Positions 46,100-56,457 of a stretch of 64,000 nt of DNA are shown here, in pieces. Source of the stretch: Brevundimonas sp. 357 (GTDB lineage Bacteria > Pseudomonadota > Alphaproteobacteria > Caulobacterales > Caulobacteraceae); contig NZ_RHWX01000004.1 of the NCBI RefSeq assembly GCF_003938605.1, forward strand, positions 62,001 through 126,000, given 5' to 3'. How positions within the stretch are numbered: the stretch's first letter is position 1; each line of letters opens with the position of its first letter. Position numbers and translations under genes: made by a program. The notes below the pieces were generated by a model. The model saw nothing but the letters and a program-made list of their open reading frames with translations, had not been told where the DNA came from and ran no database searches.

Positions 46100-47590
46100 C
46101 CCAAAGACAACGACAAGAAGCCCCGCTCCCGTCAAGATGACGGCGCGCGCGGCCCCCGCAATTTCGCCGATAAAGGCCCGCGAAAGTCCTTCGACAAGGA
46201 CGCAAAGCCGGGCGGCAAGCCGCGCGACCGCGCCGGAGGCAAGCCGGGCGACAAGTCTGCGCCCGAGCCTAAAGGCCCCGAACGCACCGAACGAATCGCC
46301 AAGGCCATGGCGCGCGCGGGCATCGCCTCGCGTCGCGAGGTCGAACGCCTGATCGGTCTGGGTAAGGTGGCGGTGAACGGCCGCATCCTCGCCACGCCCG
46401 CCGTGCTGGTGAAGCGCGACGACAAGATCACCGTCGACGGCAAGCCGATCGGCGCCGCCCAGGCGACGCGCGTCTGGCGCTATCACAAGCCTGCGGGTCT
46501 GATCACCAGCCACAACGATCCGGCGGGCCGCCCCACCGTGTTCGACGCCCTGCCCAGTGGCTTGCCGCGCGTGATTTCCGTCGGCCGCCTCGATCTGGCG
46601 ACCGAGGGCCTGCTGCTGCTGACCAACGACGGCGAACTGAGCCGGGCGCTGGAGCTGCCGGACACGGCGCTGGTGCGCCAGTATCGCGCCCGTGCGCGCG
46701 GCCGCATCACCCAGGAGCAACTGGACAAGCTGAAGGACGGCGTCGTTGTCGACGGCGTGCGTTACGGTCCGGTGGAAGCCACCATCGACAAGGCCAAGGA
46801 AAAGGCGGAGGGCGAAAAGTCGTCGGCCAACCTGTGGCTCAGCGTCCAGATCACCGAGGGCAAGAACCGCGAAGTCCGCAAGGTGCTGGAGAGCGTCGGC
46901 CTGACGGTCAACCGCCTGATCCGCCTGGCCTATGGTCCGTTCCAACTCGGCACCTTGCCGGTCGGGTCGGTCGAGGAAGTCGGCCCGCGCGTGATCCGCG
47001 AGATGCTGGCCGAACATATCCGTCCCGAGAACCTGCCGACCGGCAATACGGTCGCGACGCCGGCGCCTGTTCCGGGGCGTCGCGCCAACACGCCGATCGT
47101 GCGCGGCAAGTCCGGCTCGGCTATGTCGGATCCGTCGCGTAAGCCCAGCCGCGTGCGCGCCGCAGAAACGGCGGCCGAGGAAGGCGCTGAGTTCGGCAAG
47201 CCCGCTCGCAAGGAGGGCTGGGCCAAGGCCAAGCCGAAGTTCGAGCACAAGAAGACCTTCAAGCCGCGCGCCCGTCCGGGTCATGACGAAGGGACGGAAG
47301 GCGGCGATCGTCCGCGCCGTCCGTTCACGCCGCGCGAACCGCGCGCCGACCAGTTCATCGACGACCGTCGCGGTCCGCCCAAGGGCGGCCGTCCCGGCGG
47401 AAAGCCCGGCGGCAAGCCGTTCGGTCGTCCCAGTGGAGCCGGTGGGCGTCCTGATGCGCGTTCGGACTCTCGTTCGGGCGACCGACCAGGCGGTCCTCGC
47501 GGCGGCGGCAAACCGTTCGGAGGCAAACCTTTCGGCGGCAAGCCTTCGGGCGGTGCAGGCGGTCGTGGCGGCCCGCGCGGACGCGGCTGA
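46088..47590 (+). CDS. rluB: RluB-like 23S rRNA pseudouridine synthase with extended basic tail
   Basis: Isomerises a uridine in 23S rRNA helix 89-type sites. The 500-residue protein has a charged N-terminal extension (about 1-70), an S4 domain (ERIAKAMARAGIASRREVERLI), and the catalytic core with GRLDLATEGLLLLTNDGEL (catalytic Asp). KNREVRKVLESVGLTVNRLIRL completes the fold. After about residue 325 comes a long low-complexity tail rich in Lys, Arg, Gly and Pro, ending in repeated GKPFGG units. It may bind RNA. RluB, RluE and RluF are hard to separate by eye. The start overlaps divergent tadA. Confidence 0.88.
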   Translation: MDRHPKDNDKKPRSRQDDGARGPRNFADKGPRKSFDKDAKPGGKPRDRAGGKPGDKSAPEPKGPERTERIAKAMARAGIASRREVERLIGLGKVAVNGRILATPAVLVKRDDKITVDGKPIGAAQATRVWRYHKPAGLITSHNDPAGRPTVFDALPSGLPRVISVGRLDLATEGLLLLTNDGELSRALELPDTALVRQYRARARGRITQEQLDKLKDGVVVDGVRYGPVEATIDKAKEKAEGEKSSANLWLSVQITEGKNREVRKVLESVGLTVNRLIRLAYGPFQLGTLPVGSVEEVGPRVIREMLAEHIRPENLPTGNTVATPAPVPGRRANTPIVRGKSGSAMSDPSRKPSRVRAAETAAEEGAEFGKPARKEGWAKAKPKFEHKKTFKPRARPGHDEGTEGGDRPRRPFTPREPRADQFIDDRRGPPKGGRPGGKPGGKPFGRPSGAGGRPDARSDSRSGDRPGGPRGGGKPFGGKPFGGKPSGGAGGRGGPRGRG

Positions 47591-47612
47591 CTATTGAGCA
47601 GAGGCGCAAGGC

Positions 47613-48029
47613 ATGGCGGACGTTGAAACCCAGTTGAACGGCCGCTGTCTGTGCGGGGCGGTGCGCTTTACCGCCACGCCCAAGGGCGGAATGCACGCTT
47701 GCCATTGCGAACGGTGTCGCCGGACCTCGGGCGGGGTGTCGCTCAGCGTCGACTGCGGCGACACCGTCGAGGTCGAGGGGCCGCTGTCGATCTATGATTC
47801 GTCCGAGTGGGCCGAGCGGCAGTTCTGCTCGGCCTGCGGCTCCAACCTGTTCTGGCGATTGAAGGCGGGCGGGATGGTGATGGTTTCGGTTCAGGCGTTC
47901 GACGACCCGTCGGCCTTCGCCTTCGACAGCGAGGTCTATATCGACGCCAAGCCTAGCAACTACGCCTTCGTCGGCGACCGCACCCGCATGACCGGCGCCG
48001 AGGTCGAAGCCCTCTACGCGGAGGGCTGA
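47613..48029 (+). CDS. GFA-family (CENP-V/Mss4-fold) protein
   Basis: A 138-residue zinc-binding protein of the glutathione-dependent formaldehyde-activating family. Zinc ligands are visible as GRCLCGAVRF, HACHCERCRRTSG and FCSACGSNLFW. Most family members are not formaldehyde enzymes, and the role here is unknown. It begins 22 nt after rluB and overlaps the convergent CPBP gene by 16 nt. Confidence 0.88.
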   Translation: MADVETQLNGRCLCGAVRFTATPKGGMHACHCERCRRTSGGVSLSVDCGDTVEVEGPLSIYDSSEWAERQFCSACGSNLFWRLKAGGMVMVSVQAFDDPSAFAFDSEVYIDAKPSNYAFVGDRTRMTGAEVEALYAEG

Positions 48030-48961
48030 GCGCGTCGGGCGCGCACGATCCGCTTGACGACGATCAACACCACGATCAGGGCGACGGCTTCATAGGCAAG
48101 CGCCGACAGCGGCGTGGGCTCCGTAGAAACCGCTTCCGTGGTCAGCGGTTCGCCCAGCAGGGCGATGGCGAGGTTTCCGGCCCAGTGGGCACCGATGGCG
48201 AACTCGATCCCGCCAAGGCGCAAGGCCGCCCAGGTCCAGATCAGGCCTGACAGGGCGCGCGCGACGAAGGCCACAGGATCGGGGTCCAGGTGAATGGCGG
48301 AAAACACGACGGCGTTGAACAGGCATAGGATGATCAGGCTGCCTGTGAATCCGCCCGTCACCCGGAGCAGGACGCCGCGAAAGACGACCTCTTCGGCGGC
48401 TGCTGCGGCGAACAGGCCGAGGGTCGCGGCGGCGACGTAGAACCGTCGGCTTTCGATCGAATAGGCGGGATTCAGGATCGGCGCCGGACCTGCAGGGTCA
48501 ATCAGGTTGTAGATAATAGCGCTGGCGCTCCCCACCACGGCCATAACGGCGAACCCGAGCCGCAATTGTCGCAGCGAGAAGCGGCGGCGGGGCCAGAGAA
48601 AGGCCGTCGTCGGCACGCCATAGGCGATTCTGGCGCTGAGCAGGGCGGCCCCCGCCAGCAAACCAAGGAAAGCTCCGAGTTCCAGCACGTATGCGCCTTC
48701 GCCATACAGGCGGTCAGGGCCTTCCGGCACAGTGGCCAAGGCGTCTGCATCAAATATGCCTGCGGCCTCTAAAGCGGACATCGCCAGACCGATGACGATG
48801 CCGGTGGTGATTATCAGCACGCAGGATAGAGCGATGAAGCCCGCGAGCCGCTTCCACCGCGCCGCAGGCCGAACGCCGACGATCAGCGGACTGCTTCGTG
48901 CTTCCTCGACCGCAGTGAAGAAAGGCGAGGGGGGGGAACTTGAGAATCCGGCGTTCGACAT
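48014..48961 (-). CDS. CPBP-family intramembrane metalloprotease
   Basis: A 315-residue polytopic membrane protein with about eight helices. The C-terminal half has the CPBP/Abi motifs: EEVVFRG with the Glu pair and Arg, FSAIHLDPDP with a metal His, and HWAGNLAIA with a second His. Such enzymes are Rce1-like proteases or serve in peptide-related functions. The start ATG 48961 begins MSNAGFSSS. A longer frame to 49069 would run through the rsmD promoter and is rejected. It is divergent from rsmD. Confidence 0.85.
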   Translation of the reverse strand: MSNAGFSSSPPSPFFTAVEEARSSPLIVGVRPAARWKRLAGFIALSCVLIITTGIVIGLAMSALEAAGIFDADALATVPEGPDRLYGEGAYVLELGAFLGLLAGAALLSARIAYGVPTTAFLWPRRRFSLRQLRLGFAVMAVVGSASAIIYNLIDPAGPAPILNPAYSIESRRFYVAAATLGLFAAAAAEEVVFRGVLLRVTGGFTGSLIILCLFNAVVFSAIHLDPDPVAFVARALSGLIWTWAALRLGGIEFAIGAHWAGNLAIALLGEPLTTEAVSTEPTPLSALAYEAVALIVVLIVVKRIVRARRAQPSA

Positions 48962-49007
48962 GGGGCGACCGTTGCATTGCGCGCGTGCTCGGTCCAGAGG
49001 CGGGGCC

Positions 49008-49583
49008 ATGAGAATCGTCGCTGGACAATATCGCGGTCGGGTCATCGTCACGCCCGAGGGACAGAACACGCGGCCGACGTCGGATCGAGCGCGTCAGGCG
49101 ATCTTCAACGTGCTGGAGCATGCGCCGTGGGCTGAAGGTCTGCATGAGGCCCGGGTGATCGACCTCTACGCCGGTTCGGGCGCGCTGGGGTTCGAGGCGT
49201 TGTCGCGCGGGGCGGCCTTCTGCCTGTTCGTGGATACGGACGACGGGGCGCGCGGCGCGATCCGCGAGAATATGGACGCCTATGGCCTGTTCGGCCGGTG
49301 TCGGGTGCATCGGCGCAGCGCGACCGATCTGGGGCCGCGCCCCGGTTCGGCGGGCGAGGCCTTCACCCTGGCGTTTCTGGATCCGCCCTACGCCAAGGGC
49401 CTGGGCGAGCAGACGCTGGCGCGGCTGCTGGAGGGCGGTTGGCTGGCGCCGGGCGCCATCGTGGTGTTCGAGCGCGGCTCGGACGAGCCTGAGATTGACA
49501 CGCCCGGCTATGAGCGGTTGGACGCGCGCGACTACGGCGCCGCGCGCGTCCTGTTCCTCAGAGCGTCAGAAGCTTCGACCTGA
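49008..49583 (+). CDS. rsmD: 16S rRNA (guanine966-N2)-methyltransferase
   Basis: Methylates G966 of 16S rRNA. The 191-residue protein starts MRIVAGQYRGR, has the N-terminal RPTSDRARQAIFNVL block, the SAM-binding DLYAGSGALGFEALSRGA, and the catalytic DPPY in LAFLDPPYAKGL. The start is set by these conserved N-terminal residues, although the frame is open much further upstream. Its 3' end overlaps the convergent yjhX by 18 nt. Confidence 0.94.
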   Translation: MRIVAGQYRGRVIVTPEGQNTRPTSDRARQAIFNVLEHAPWAEGLHEARVIDLYAGSGALGFEALSRGAAFCLFVDTDDGARGAIRENMDAYGLFGRCRVHRRSATDLGPRPGSAGEAFTLAFLDPPYAKGLGEQTLARLLEGGWLAPGAIVVFERGSDEPEIDTPGYERLDARDYGAARVLFLRASEAST

Positions 49584-49841
49584 GGTCCGGTTGTCGGCCC
49601 GGCTGCGCAGGCGGCTGAGGCCGTCGCGGTTGACGACGTAGGGGCCGCCGTTTCGAGACTTGATGACGCCCTTGCGCTTCAGGCTGCGCCATTGATCCAG
49701 GGTGCAGCCGTCCAGCACCCAGCCTTCGCGGGTAAAGCAGCGGGCGGCCAGGATGCGGCCCTGTTCGTCGCGTTCCAGCAGGATGCGACCGCCCTGGGCG
49801 AGGGCGTGGAGCGTGCGTTGCTCCGCACGTGACAGGTTCAT
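49566..49841 (-). CDS. yjhX: YjhX-family putative toxin
   Basis: A 91-residue protein matching the YjhX family: MNLSRAEQRTLHALAQGGRI, CFTREGWVLDGCTLDQW, and a winged-helix-like C-terminus with SRNGGPYVVNRDGL. In E. coli the homologue inhibits topoisomerase I and is neutralised by the acetyltransferase YjhQ. No such partner gene is next to it here. The ATG at 49841 is chosen over an upstream start at 49886 because the family begins MNLSR. It is single, between rsmD and the LMW phosphatase. Confidence 0.85.
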   Translation of the reverse strand: MNLSRAEQRTLHALAQGGRILLERDEQGRILAARCFTREGWVLDGCTLDQWRSLKRKGVIKSRNGGPYVVNRDGLSRLRSRADNRTSGRSF

Positions 49842-50025
49842 GGGATTGAGATTTCCAAGGCATGAGAAGACACGCGCCCGGCGCAACGGGGCGCGGGGCG
49901 GGTTCAGGTGGCCTCGGGACGATCAGCGTCCGGGCCTATGCCGTGGCTACAATCTCAAACATGGTTCGATCCCATTAGGGGAAGGGCGGGGCCTTTAACA
50001 CAGGCGTGTCGCGAGGGCCAGCAGC

Positions 50026-50496
50026 TCAGATTTCGCGCGCCAGTAACCGGGCGACCAGAGCGCGGGCGCCGGCCGTGACGTAGGCCCAGGTGATGTCGAA
50101 ACCGTCGTCCTCGCCGAAATAGGGATCGGCCACGGCCTGACCGGCGCGGCCCTCGACGTGATCCAGCAGCAGGGACAGCTCGGCCGTGGCATCGAGCGGG
50201 GCGAGGCGGCGCAGGTTGGCCAGATTGTCGTGATCCATCGCCACCAGATGGGTGAAGCGGCGGAAGTCGGCGGGCTTCACCTGACGGCCGCGCAAGGCCG
50301 AGATGTCGACGCCGTTTTTCAACGCGACCGCCTGCGCCCGCGGGTCGGGCGGAGAGTCGACGTGCCAGCCGCCCGTGCCTGCAGAATCGGCGACCACATC
50401 CAGCTTCAGGCGAAGCGCTGCCTCACGGAAGGCCGCCTCGGCCAGCGGCGAGCGACAGATGTTGCCGAGACAGACGAAGAGGACGGAAGGGGTCAT
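50026..50496 (-). CDS. Low-molecular-weight protein tyrosine phosphatase
   Basis: A 156-residue phosphatase of the arsenate-reductase-like fold. The P-loop VCLGNICRSP (Cys9, Arg15) is at the N-terminus as the family requires, and the general-acid motif DPYFGED lies toward the C-terminus. Partner kinase genes (BY-kinase, exopolysaccharide cluster) are not in the neighbourhood. It is distinct in fold and sequence from the phosphatase in the cobalamin operon. Confidence 0.93.
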   Translation of the reverse strand: MTPSVLFVCLGNICRSPLAEAAFREAALRLKLDVVADSAGTGGWHVDSPPDPRAQAVALKNGVDISALRGRQVKPADFRRFTHLVAMDHDNLANLRRLAPLDATAELSLLLDHVEGRAGQAVADPYFGEDDGFDITWAYVTAGARALVARLLAREI

Positions 50497-50532
50497 GCCC
50501 TCAAGTAGCGAAGCGGTAGGGTGACGAAAAGA

Positions 50533-52455
50533 TCATCGCCGCCCGAACAGCTTTTCCAGATCGTGCAGCTTCAGCTCCACATAGGTCGGGCGGCCGTGGT
50601 TGCACTGGCCGGAGTGTGGCGTGGCCTCCATCTGGCGCAGCAGGGCGTTCATCTCGGGCGCCGACAGGACGCGGCCCGAGCGCACCGAGCCGTGGCAGGC
50701 CATGGTGCCGCAGACCTCGGCCATACGCTCTTTCAGCGACAGGGCGGCGCCGTGTTCGGACAGGTCGTCGGCGATGTCGCGGATCAGGCCCTGAACGTCG
50801 GTGTCGCCCAGCAGGGCGGGCGTTTCGCGCACCAGCACCGCGCCCGCGCCGAACGCTTCGACGACCAGGCCCATCTCGGCCAGTTCCTCGGCCTTGGCGG
50901 CGACGCGCTCGGCCTCGGCGGGGTCCAGTTCGACGACTTCGGGCGTCAGCAGGGCCTGACGAGTGACGGCGCCGTCGGCCATCTGGGCCTTCATCCGCTC
51001 ATAGACCAGTCGTTCGTGCGCGGCGTGCTGATCGACGATGACCAGGCCGTCGCGGGTCTGGGCCACGATGTAGTTGGCGTGCAGCTGCGCCCGCGCGGCG
51101 CCCAGCGGGTAATCGATCAGATCGACCGGGGCAGGGGCGCCCGGCGTGATCTGGCCCGCGTGTTCGGCCTGGATCTCGCCCAGGGTGCGGAAGTCGGGAG
51201 CAGCGGCTTCCCCGCTCCACGTATGCTCGACGCGGGCGGAGCGTTCGTTGAGGCCCGGCAGGTTCTGGGCGGCGGCGGCCGGTTGCGACCAGCCCTGCCA
51301 GCCGCTCCAGCCCGGCGCGGCATTGCTGAACGTCTGCGGCGCGGCCGGGTTGTAGAGGGCCTCGCCCGTATGCGGGCGGAACCCTGACAGGGCGTCGGCG
51401 GCGACTGTGGTCGAGGCGCGGTGTCCCGCGGCGTGCAGGGCGTGGCGCAGGGCGCCGACGATCAGGCCGCGCACCAGCGCCGGATCGCGGAAGCGGACCT
51501 CCGCCTTGGCCGGGTGGACGTTCACGTCGACATACAGCGGGTCGATGTCGATGAAGAGGGCCGCAGCCGGGTGCCGGTCGCGCGCCAGGAAGTCGGCGTA
51601 GGCCCCGCGCAGGGCGCCCTGCAGCAGGCGGTCGCGCACCGGGCGGCCGTTGACGAACAGGAACTGGTGCGCCGCATTGCCGCGTGAATAGGTCGGCAGG
51701 CCCGCATAGCCCGACAGGCGCACGCCGTCGCGCTCCTGATCGATCAGCAGGGCGTTGGCTTCGAAGTCGCGGCCCAGCAGGGCGCCGAGGCGTTTCAGCC
51801 GTCCCTCGTCGCCGGGGTGTTCGGCGGGCAGGCGCAGGGTCGTCTTGCCGTCGAGACTAAGGGTGAAGGCAACCGCCTCATGCGCCATCGCCTGACGCTT
51901 GATCTCTTCGGAGATGGCCATGGCCTCGGCCCGCTCGGACTTCATGAACTTCAGCCGGGCAGGGGTGGCGTAGAAGAGGTCGCGCACCTCGACCCGCGCG
52001 CCGTGCGGGCCGGGGAAGGCGGCGGGCGACAGGGGCCGCTGGGCGCCGCCCTCGACGGAGATGGCCCAGGCGTCGTTCTGAGGCTGGCCGGTTTCGGCGC
52101 GCGCACGGGTCGTGATGTTCAGGCGAGCGACCGAGCCGATGGAAGGCAGGGCCTCGCCTCGGAAGCCGAGTGTGAAGATGCGCAGCAGGTCCACGTCGCC
52201 CGCATCGTCCGGCTCCAGCTTCGACGTGGCGTGGCGTTCGATGGCGACGGGCAGTTCGTCGCGGGGAATGCCCTTGCCGTCGTCGGCGATCAGGATGCGG
52301 GTCAGGCCGCCGCCGTCCGCCTGAATCTCGATGCTGCGGGCGTCGGCGTCGATGGCGTTCTCGACCAGTTCCTTGATGGCGCTGGCGGGGCGTTCGACCA
52401 CCTCGCCGGCGGCGATGCGGTTGACGGTTTCGGGGGGGAGGCGACGGATGGTCAT
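50533..52455 (-). CDS. mutL: DNA mismatch repair protein MutL
   Basis: Couples mismatch recognition by MutS to strand processing. The 640-residue protein begins [19 protein letters not shown] with the GHKL ATPase motifs ([26 protein letters not shown]). The C-terminal domain has [18 protein letters not shown] and CNHGRPTY, the pattern of the endonuclease-type MutL found in bacteria without MutH. The start at 52455 is fixed by the family N-terminus; a frame extension to 52494 adds 13 unrelated residues. mutS is not adjacent. Confidence 0.95.
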   Translation of the reverse strand: MTIRRLPPETVNRIAAGEVVERPASAIKELVENAIDADARSIEIQADGGGLTRILIADDGKGIPRDELPVAIERHATSKLEPDDAGDVDLLRIFTLGFRGEALPSIGSVARLNITTRARAETGQPQNDAWAISVEGGAQRPLSPAAFPGPHGARVEVRDLFYATPARLKFMKSERAEAMAISEEIKRQAMAHEAVAFTLSLDGKTTLRLPAEHPGDEGRLKRLGALLGRDFEANALLIDQERDGVRLSGYAGLPTYSRGNAAHQFLFVNGRPVRDRLLQGALRGAYADFLARDRHPAAALFIDIDPLYVDVNVHPAKAEVRFRDPALVRGLIVGALRHALHAAGHRASTTVAADALSGFRPHTGEALYNPAAPQTFSNAAPGWSGWQGWSQPAAAAQNLPGLNERSARVEHTWSGEAAAPDFRTLGEIQAEHAGQITPGAPAPVDLIDYPLGAARAQLHANYIVAQTRDGLVIVDQHAAHERLVYERMKAQMADGAVTRQALLTPEVVELDPAEAERVAAKAEELAEMGLVVEAFGAGAVLVRETPALLGDTDVQGLIRDIADDLSEHGAALSLKERMAEVCGTMACHGSVRSGRVLSAPEMNALLRQMEATPHSGQCNHGRPTYVELKLHDLEKLFGRR

Positions 52456-52668
52456 GTGAGTCGCGAGGATAGGCGCCGTCGCCTGCGGACGCACCTCAAT
52501 CCTTTTTTCGTGAGGTCAAAAGCGGATTTCGTGATCGGGGGGCTTGAAGCGCGCAAATGGCAACTTATACTGTTGCAGTCCGACGGCGCGGCCGGACGGA
52601 CACTCCACCTGTTTCCGGACTGTCTGTCCAGTTTTCGTTTCAACCGCCTGATTGAGGTTTCCTCTCCC

Positions 52669-53382
52669 ATGAAGATCAAAGCCGCCCTGATCGCCGTTTC
52701 GGCCGCCGCCCTGCTGGCCGCCTGCAGCCAGCCCGCCGACACCGCCGGCGCCCCGACGACCGACGCCGCCTCGACTGCCCCGGTGGCGCTGAAGGCCACC
52801 TCGGGCGTCTATGTGATGGACCCGACCCACGCCTCGCTGCAGTGGTCGCTGCCGCATAACTCGATCTCGAACTACACGGCGCGCTTCAACAAGTTCGACG
52901 CCAAGATCACTCTGGACACCGCCAACCTGGCCAACAGCATGGTTGAGGCGACCATCGATCCGGCCTCGGTCGACGCCAACTATCAGGGCGACTATGTCGG
53001 CACCCACGCCGCCACCGGCTTCAAGAGCTGGAGCGAGGACATCGCCAAGAACAAGGTCTTCCTGAACGCCACGGCCTTCCCGCAGATCACCTTCAAGTCG
53101 ACCAAGGTCGAGCTGACCGGCACGCGCACCGCCAAGGTGACGGGCGACCTGACCTTCCTGGGCGTGACCAAGCCGGTGACGCTGGACGCCACCTTCAACG
53201 GCGACCTGGAGAAGCACCCGTTCGTGCCGGCGCCGGCCATCGGCTTCTCGGCTGAAGGCAAGTTCAAGCGCACCGACTTCGGCATGGCGCTGGGCCCGGT
53301 CGGGGATGAAGTGACGATCCGTTTCGACGCCGAGTTCATCAAAGAAGTCGCCCCGGCGGCTCCGGCGGCTCCCGCCGCCTGA
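52669..53382 (+). CDS. YceI-family lipoprotein
   Basis: A 237-residue envelope lipoprotein: signal peptide with lipobox LLAAC (Cys19), a Thr/Ala-rich linker, and a YceI lipocalin-like barrel (about 48-225) with VYVMDPTHASLQWSLPHN, LNATAFPQITFKS and FGMALGPVGDEVTI. YceI proteins bind polyisoprenoids, including ubiquinone-related lipids. The frame stays open far upstream in the mutL region, but the signal peptide fixes the start. A cytochrome b561-YceI fusion follows, an association common for this family. Confidence 0.92.
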   Translation: MKIKAALIAVSAAALLAACSQPADTAGAPTTDAASTAPVALKATSGVYVMDPTHASLQWSLPHNSISNYTARFNKFDAKITLDTANLANSMVEATIDPASVDANYQGDYVGTHAATGFKSWSEDIAKNKVFLNATAFPQITFKSTKVELTGTRTAKVTGDLTFLGVTKPVTLDATFNGDLEKHPFVPAPAIGFSAEGKFKRTDFGMALGPVGDEVTIRFDAEFIKEVAPAAPAAPAA

Positions 53383-53401
53383 TAGGCTGCGACACGACGA
53401 G

Positions 53402-53430
53402 GGGGCGGGGCCGTTCGGTCCCGCCTCTTC
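53402..53430 (+). terminator. Possible hairpin terminator after YceI lipoprotein gene
   Basis: An 11-bp GC-rich stem with two G-U pairs (53402-53412 with 53417-53427) and a GTTC loop lies 20 nt past the stop. Only two T residues directly follow it, so it may attenuate more than terminate. Confidence 0.5.
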
Positions 53431-53456
53431 ATATTCAGACTGACGCGAGACCTCTC

Positions 53457-54764
53457 ATGACCCGCCGCCGCCCCAGCCGATACAGCGCCGTCGCCATCAC
53501 CCTGCACTGGTTGATCGCGATCGCCATTCTGTCGATGATCCCGATGGGCTGGTGGATGAGCGACGCCATTGTCGAGCCGGACAGCCAGGCGCTGGCCTAT
53601 CGCGTCTTCCAGATTCACAAGTCGATCGGCTTCCTGATCCTGGCGCTGACGGTGCTGCGCATCGTGTGGCGGCTGACGCACCCGGTTCCGGCTCTGCCCG
53701 GCGCCATGAAGGGGTGGGAGCAGTTCGCCGCGCGGGCGACGCACGCCGCCTTCTACGCCCTGATGCTGGCCTTGCCGCTGACGGGGTGGGCCTATGTCTC
53801 GACCGGCTGGGCCGTAGTCACGGACACCCCGCTGGCCGTGGCGACCAGCTGGTTCGGCCTGTTCGCCATTCCGCATCTGCCCTTCATCGAGCATGCTTCC
53901 GAAGCCGCCCGCCGCGCGACGGCGTGGATGGCCATGGGCGCGCACAGCAAGCTGGCCTGGGGCGCGATCGTGCTGGTCGCTCTGCACGTCGGAGCGGCGC
54001 TGAAGCATCAGTTCTTTGAGCGCGACGGCGTGCTGTCGCACATGATCCCGGTCCTGCCGCATGGCGACGACGCGCATGGCGGCGCGCCCGAGCCGACGCT
54101 GGCCGTCCGTTGGGCCGAGCGGCTGGCAGGCGTGGCCTTCGTGGTCGTGATCGGCGCCGCCTTCGGCCTGGCCGCCAAGCCTGCGCCCAAGACGGAAGGG
54201 CAGGCGGTCGCCTCGGCGCCTGCCGCTGCGCCTGCGGCCGACGCCGCTGTGGCGCCGGGCACGGCCGCCGCCTGGACCGTGGATAAGGCCGCTTCGAGCA
54301 TCCAGTTCACCGGAACCCACACGGGCAAGGCCTTCACCGGTCGATTTGAGCAGTGGGACGCGCAAGTCTGGTTCGACCCGGCCGATCTGGCTGGATCGAA
54401 AGCCGTGGTGACGGTCCATACCGGTACGGCCAAGACCGGCGACGCCACCCAGGAAGGCAGCCTGCCGGGCGCCGAATGGTTCGACACGGCGACCTATCCG
54501 ACCGCCCGCTTCGAGGCGACGGCGTTCAAGGCGCTGGGCGGGAACCGCTATGAGGCGACGGGAACCCTGCGGATCAAGGCGACGACGGTCCCGGTCGTCC
54601 TGCCCTTCACCTTCGACGAGGCGAACGGGACGGCGACGGTCGCAGGCAAGCTGGAGCTGGACCGCACGGCGCTGAACATGGGCATGGCGTCCGACGCGGG
54701 CGGCGACTGGGTGTCTAAGGCCATCGGCGTCGAGATCAAGGTGACGGCGACGCGGGCGGGGTAA
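53457..54764 (+). CDS. Cytochrome b561 fused to a YceI domain
   Basis: A 435-residue fusion. The N-terminal half is a b561/NiFe-hydrogenase-cytochrome-b-like domain with four to five helices and candidate heme histidines (His17 in ITLHWLIA, the His in FQIHKSIGF, the His of ALHVG). After an Ala/Pro-rich linker (about 240-272) comes a YceI barrel, starting AWTVDKAASSIQFTGTH and including GSLPGAEWFDTATYPTARFEA. The periplasmic YceI part could bring quinones or isoprenoid lipids to the heme domain. It lies 74 nt behind the YceI lipoprotein gene. Confidence 0.92.
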   Translation: MTRRRPSRYSAVAITLHWLIAIAILSMIPMGWWMSDAIVEPDSQALAYRVFQIHKSIGFLILALTVLRIVWRLTHPVPALPGAMKGWEQFAARATHAAFYALMLALPLTGWAYVSTGWAVVTDTPLAVATSWFGLFAIPHLPFIEHASEAARRATAWMAMGAHSKLAWGAIVLVALHVGAALKHQFFERDGVLSHMIPVLPHGDDAHGGAPEPTLAVRWAERLAGVAFVVVIGAAFGLAAKPAPKTEGQAVASAPAAAPAADAAVAPGTAAAWTVDKAASSIQFTGTHTGKAFTGRFEQWDAQVWFDPADLAGSKAVVTVHTGTAKTGDATQEGSLPGAEWFDTATYPTARFEATAFKALGGNRYEATGTLRIKATTVPVVLPFTFDEANGTATVAGKLELDRTALNMGMASDAGGDWVSKAIGVEIKVTATRAG

Positions 54765-54782
54765 GCCTCAGAACCAAAACGC

Positions 54783-54810
54783 CGTCATCCTCGGGCTTGA
54801 CCCGAGGATC
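54783..54810. repeat. REP-like palindromic repeat, left copy
   Basis: A 28-nt element containing the perfect inverted repeat CCTCGGG/CCCGAGG around CTTGA. It pairs with the right copy at 54849-54876 in opposite orientation, matching at 26 of 28 positions by my count. The two differences keep the local hairpin paired. Confidence 0.85.
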
Positions 54811-54848
54811 TAGCTTTCGGCGTCTCGCCGGTCTGGTGTTCGGCGCCT

Positions 54849-54876
54849 GACCCTCGGGTCAAGCCCGAGGGTGACG
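54849..54876. repeat. REP-like palindromic repeat, right copy (inverted)
   Basis: The inverted partner of 54783-54810, with stem CCCTCGGG/CCCGAGGG around TCAAG-type loop. The 38-nt spacer between the copies is unrelated. The pair sits between the b561 fusion gene and serS. Such elements are common in GC-rich alphaproteobacterial genomes and may act as transcription ends. Confidence 0.85.
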
Positions 54877-54897
54877 AAGAGGAGGGGCGGGGCATGA

Positions 54898-56456
<1,559 letters not shown>

Positions 56457-56457
<1 letters not shown>

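Noticed and set aside
46100-47284. Minus-strand extension of tadA to a 559-residue protein
   Set aside because: The added sequence is antisense to the pseudouridine synthase gene and has shadow composition. TadA homologues begin at the MAIHDERF position.
47400-47590. Tandem repeat array in DNA
   Set aside because: The Gly/Lys/Pro-rich repeats are degenerate codon repeats encoding the tail of the pseudouridine synthase, with no evidence of an independent element.
49887-50025. Possible RNA gene in the gap after yjhX
   Set aside because: No tRNA-like fold, terminator or conserved motif could be seen. It is treated as ordinary intergenic DNA.
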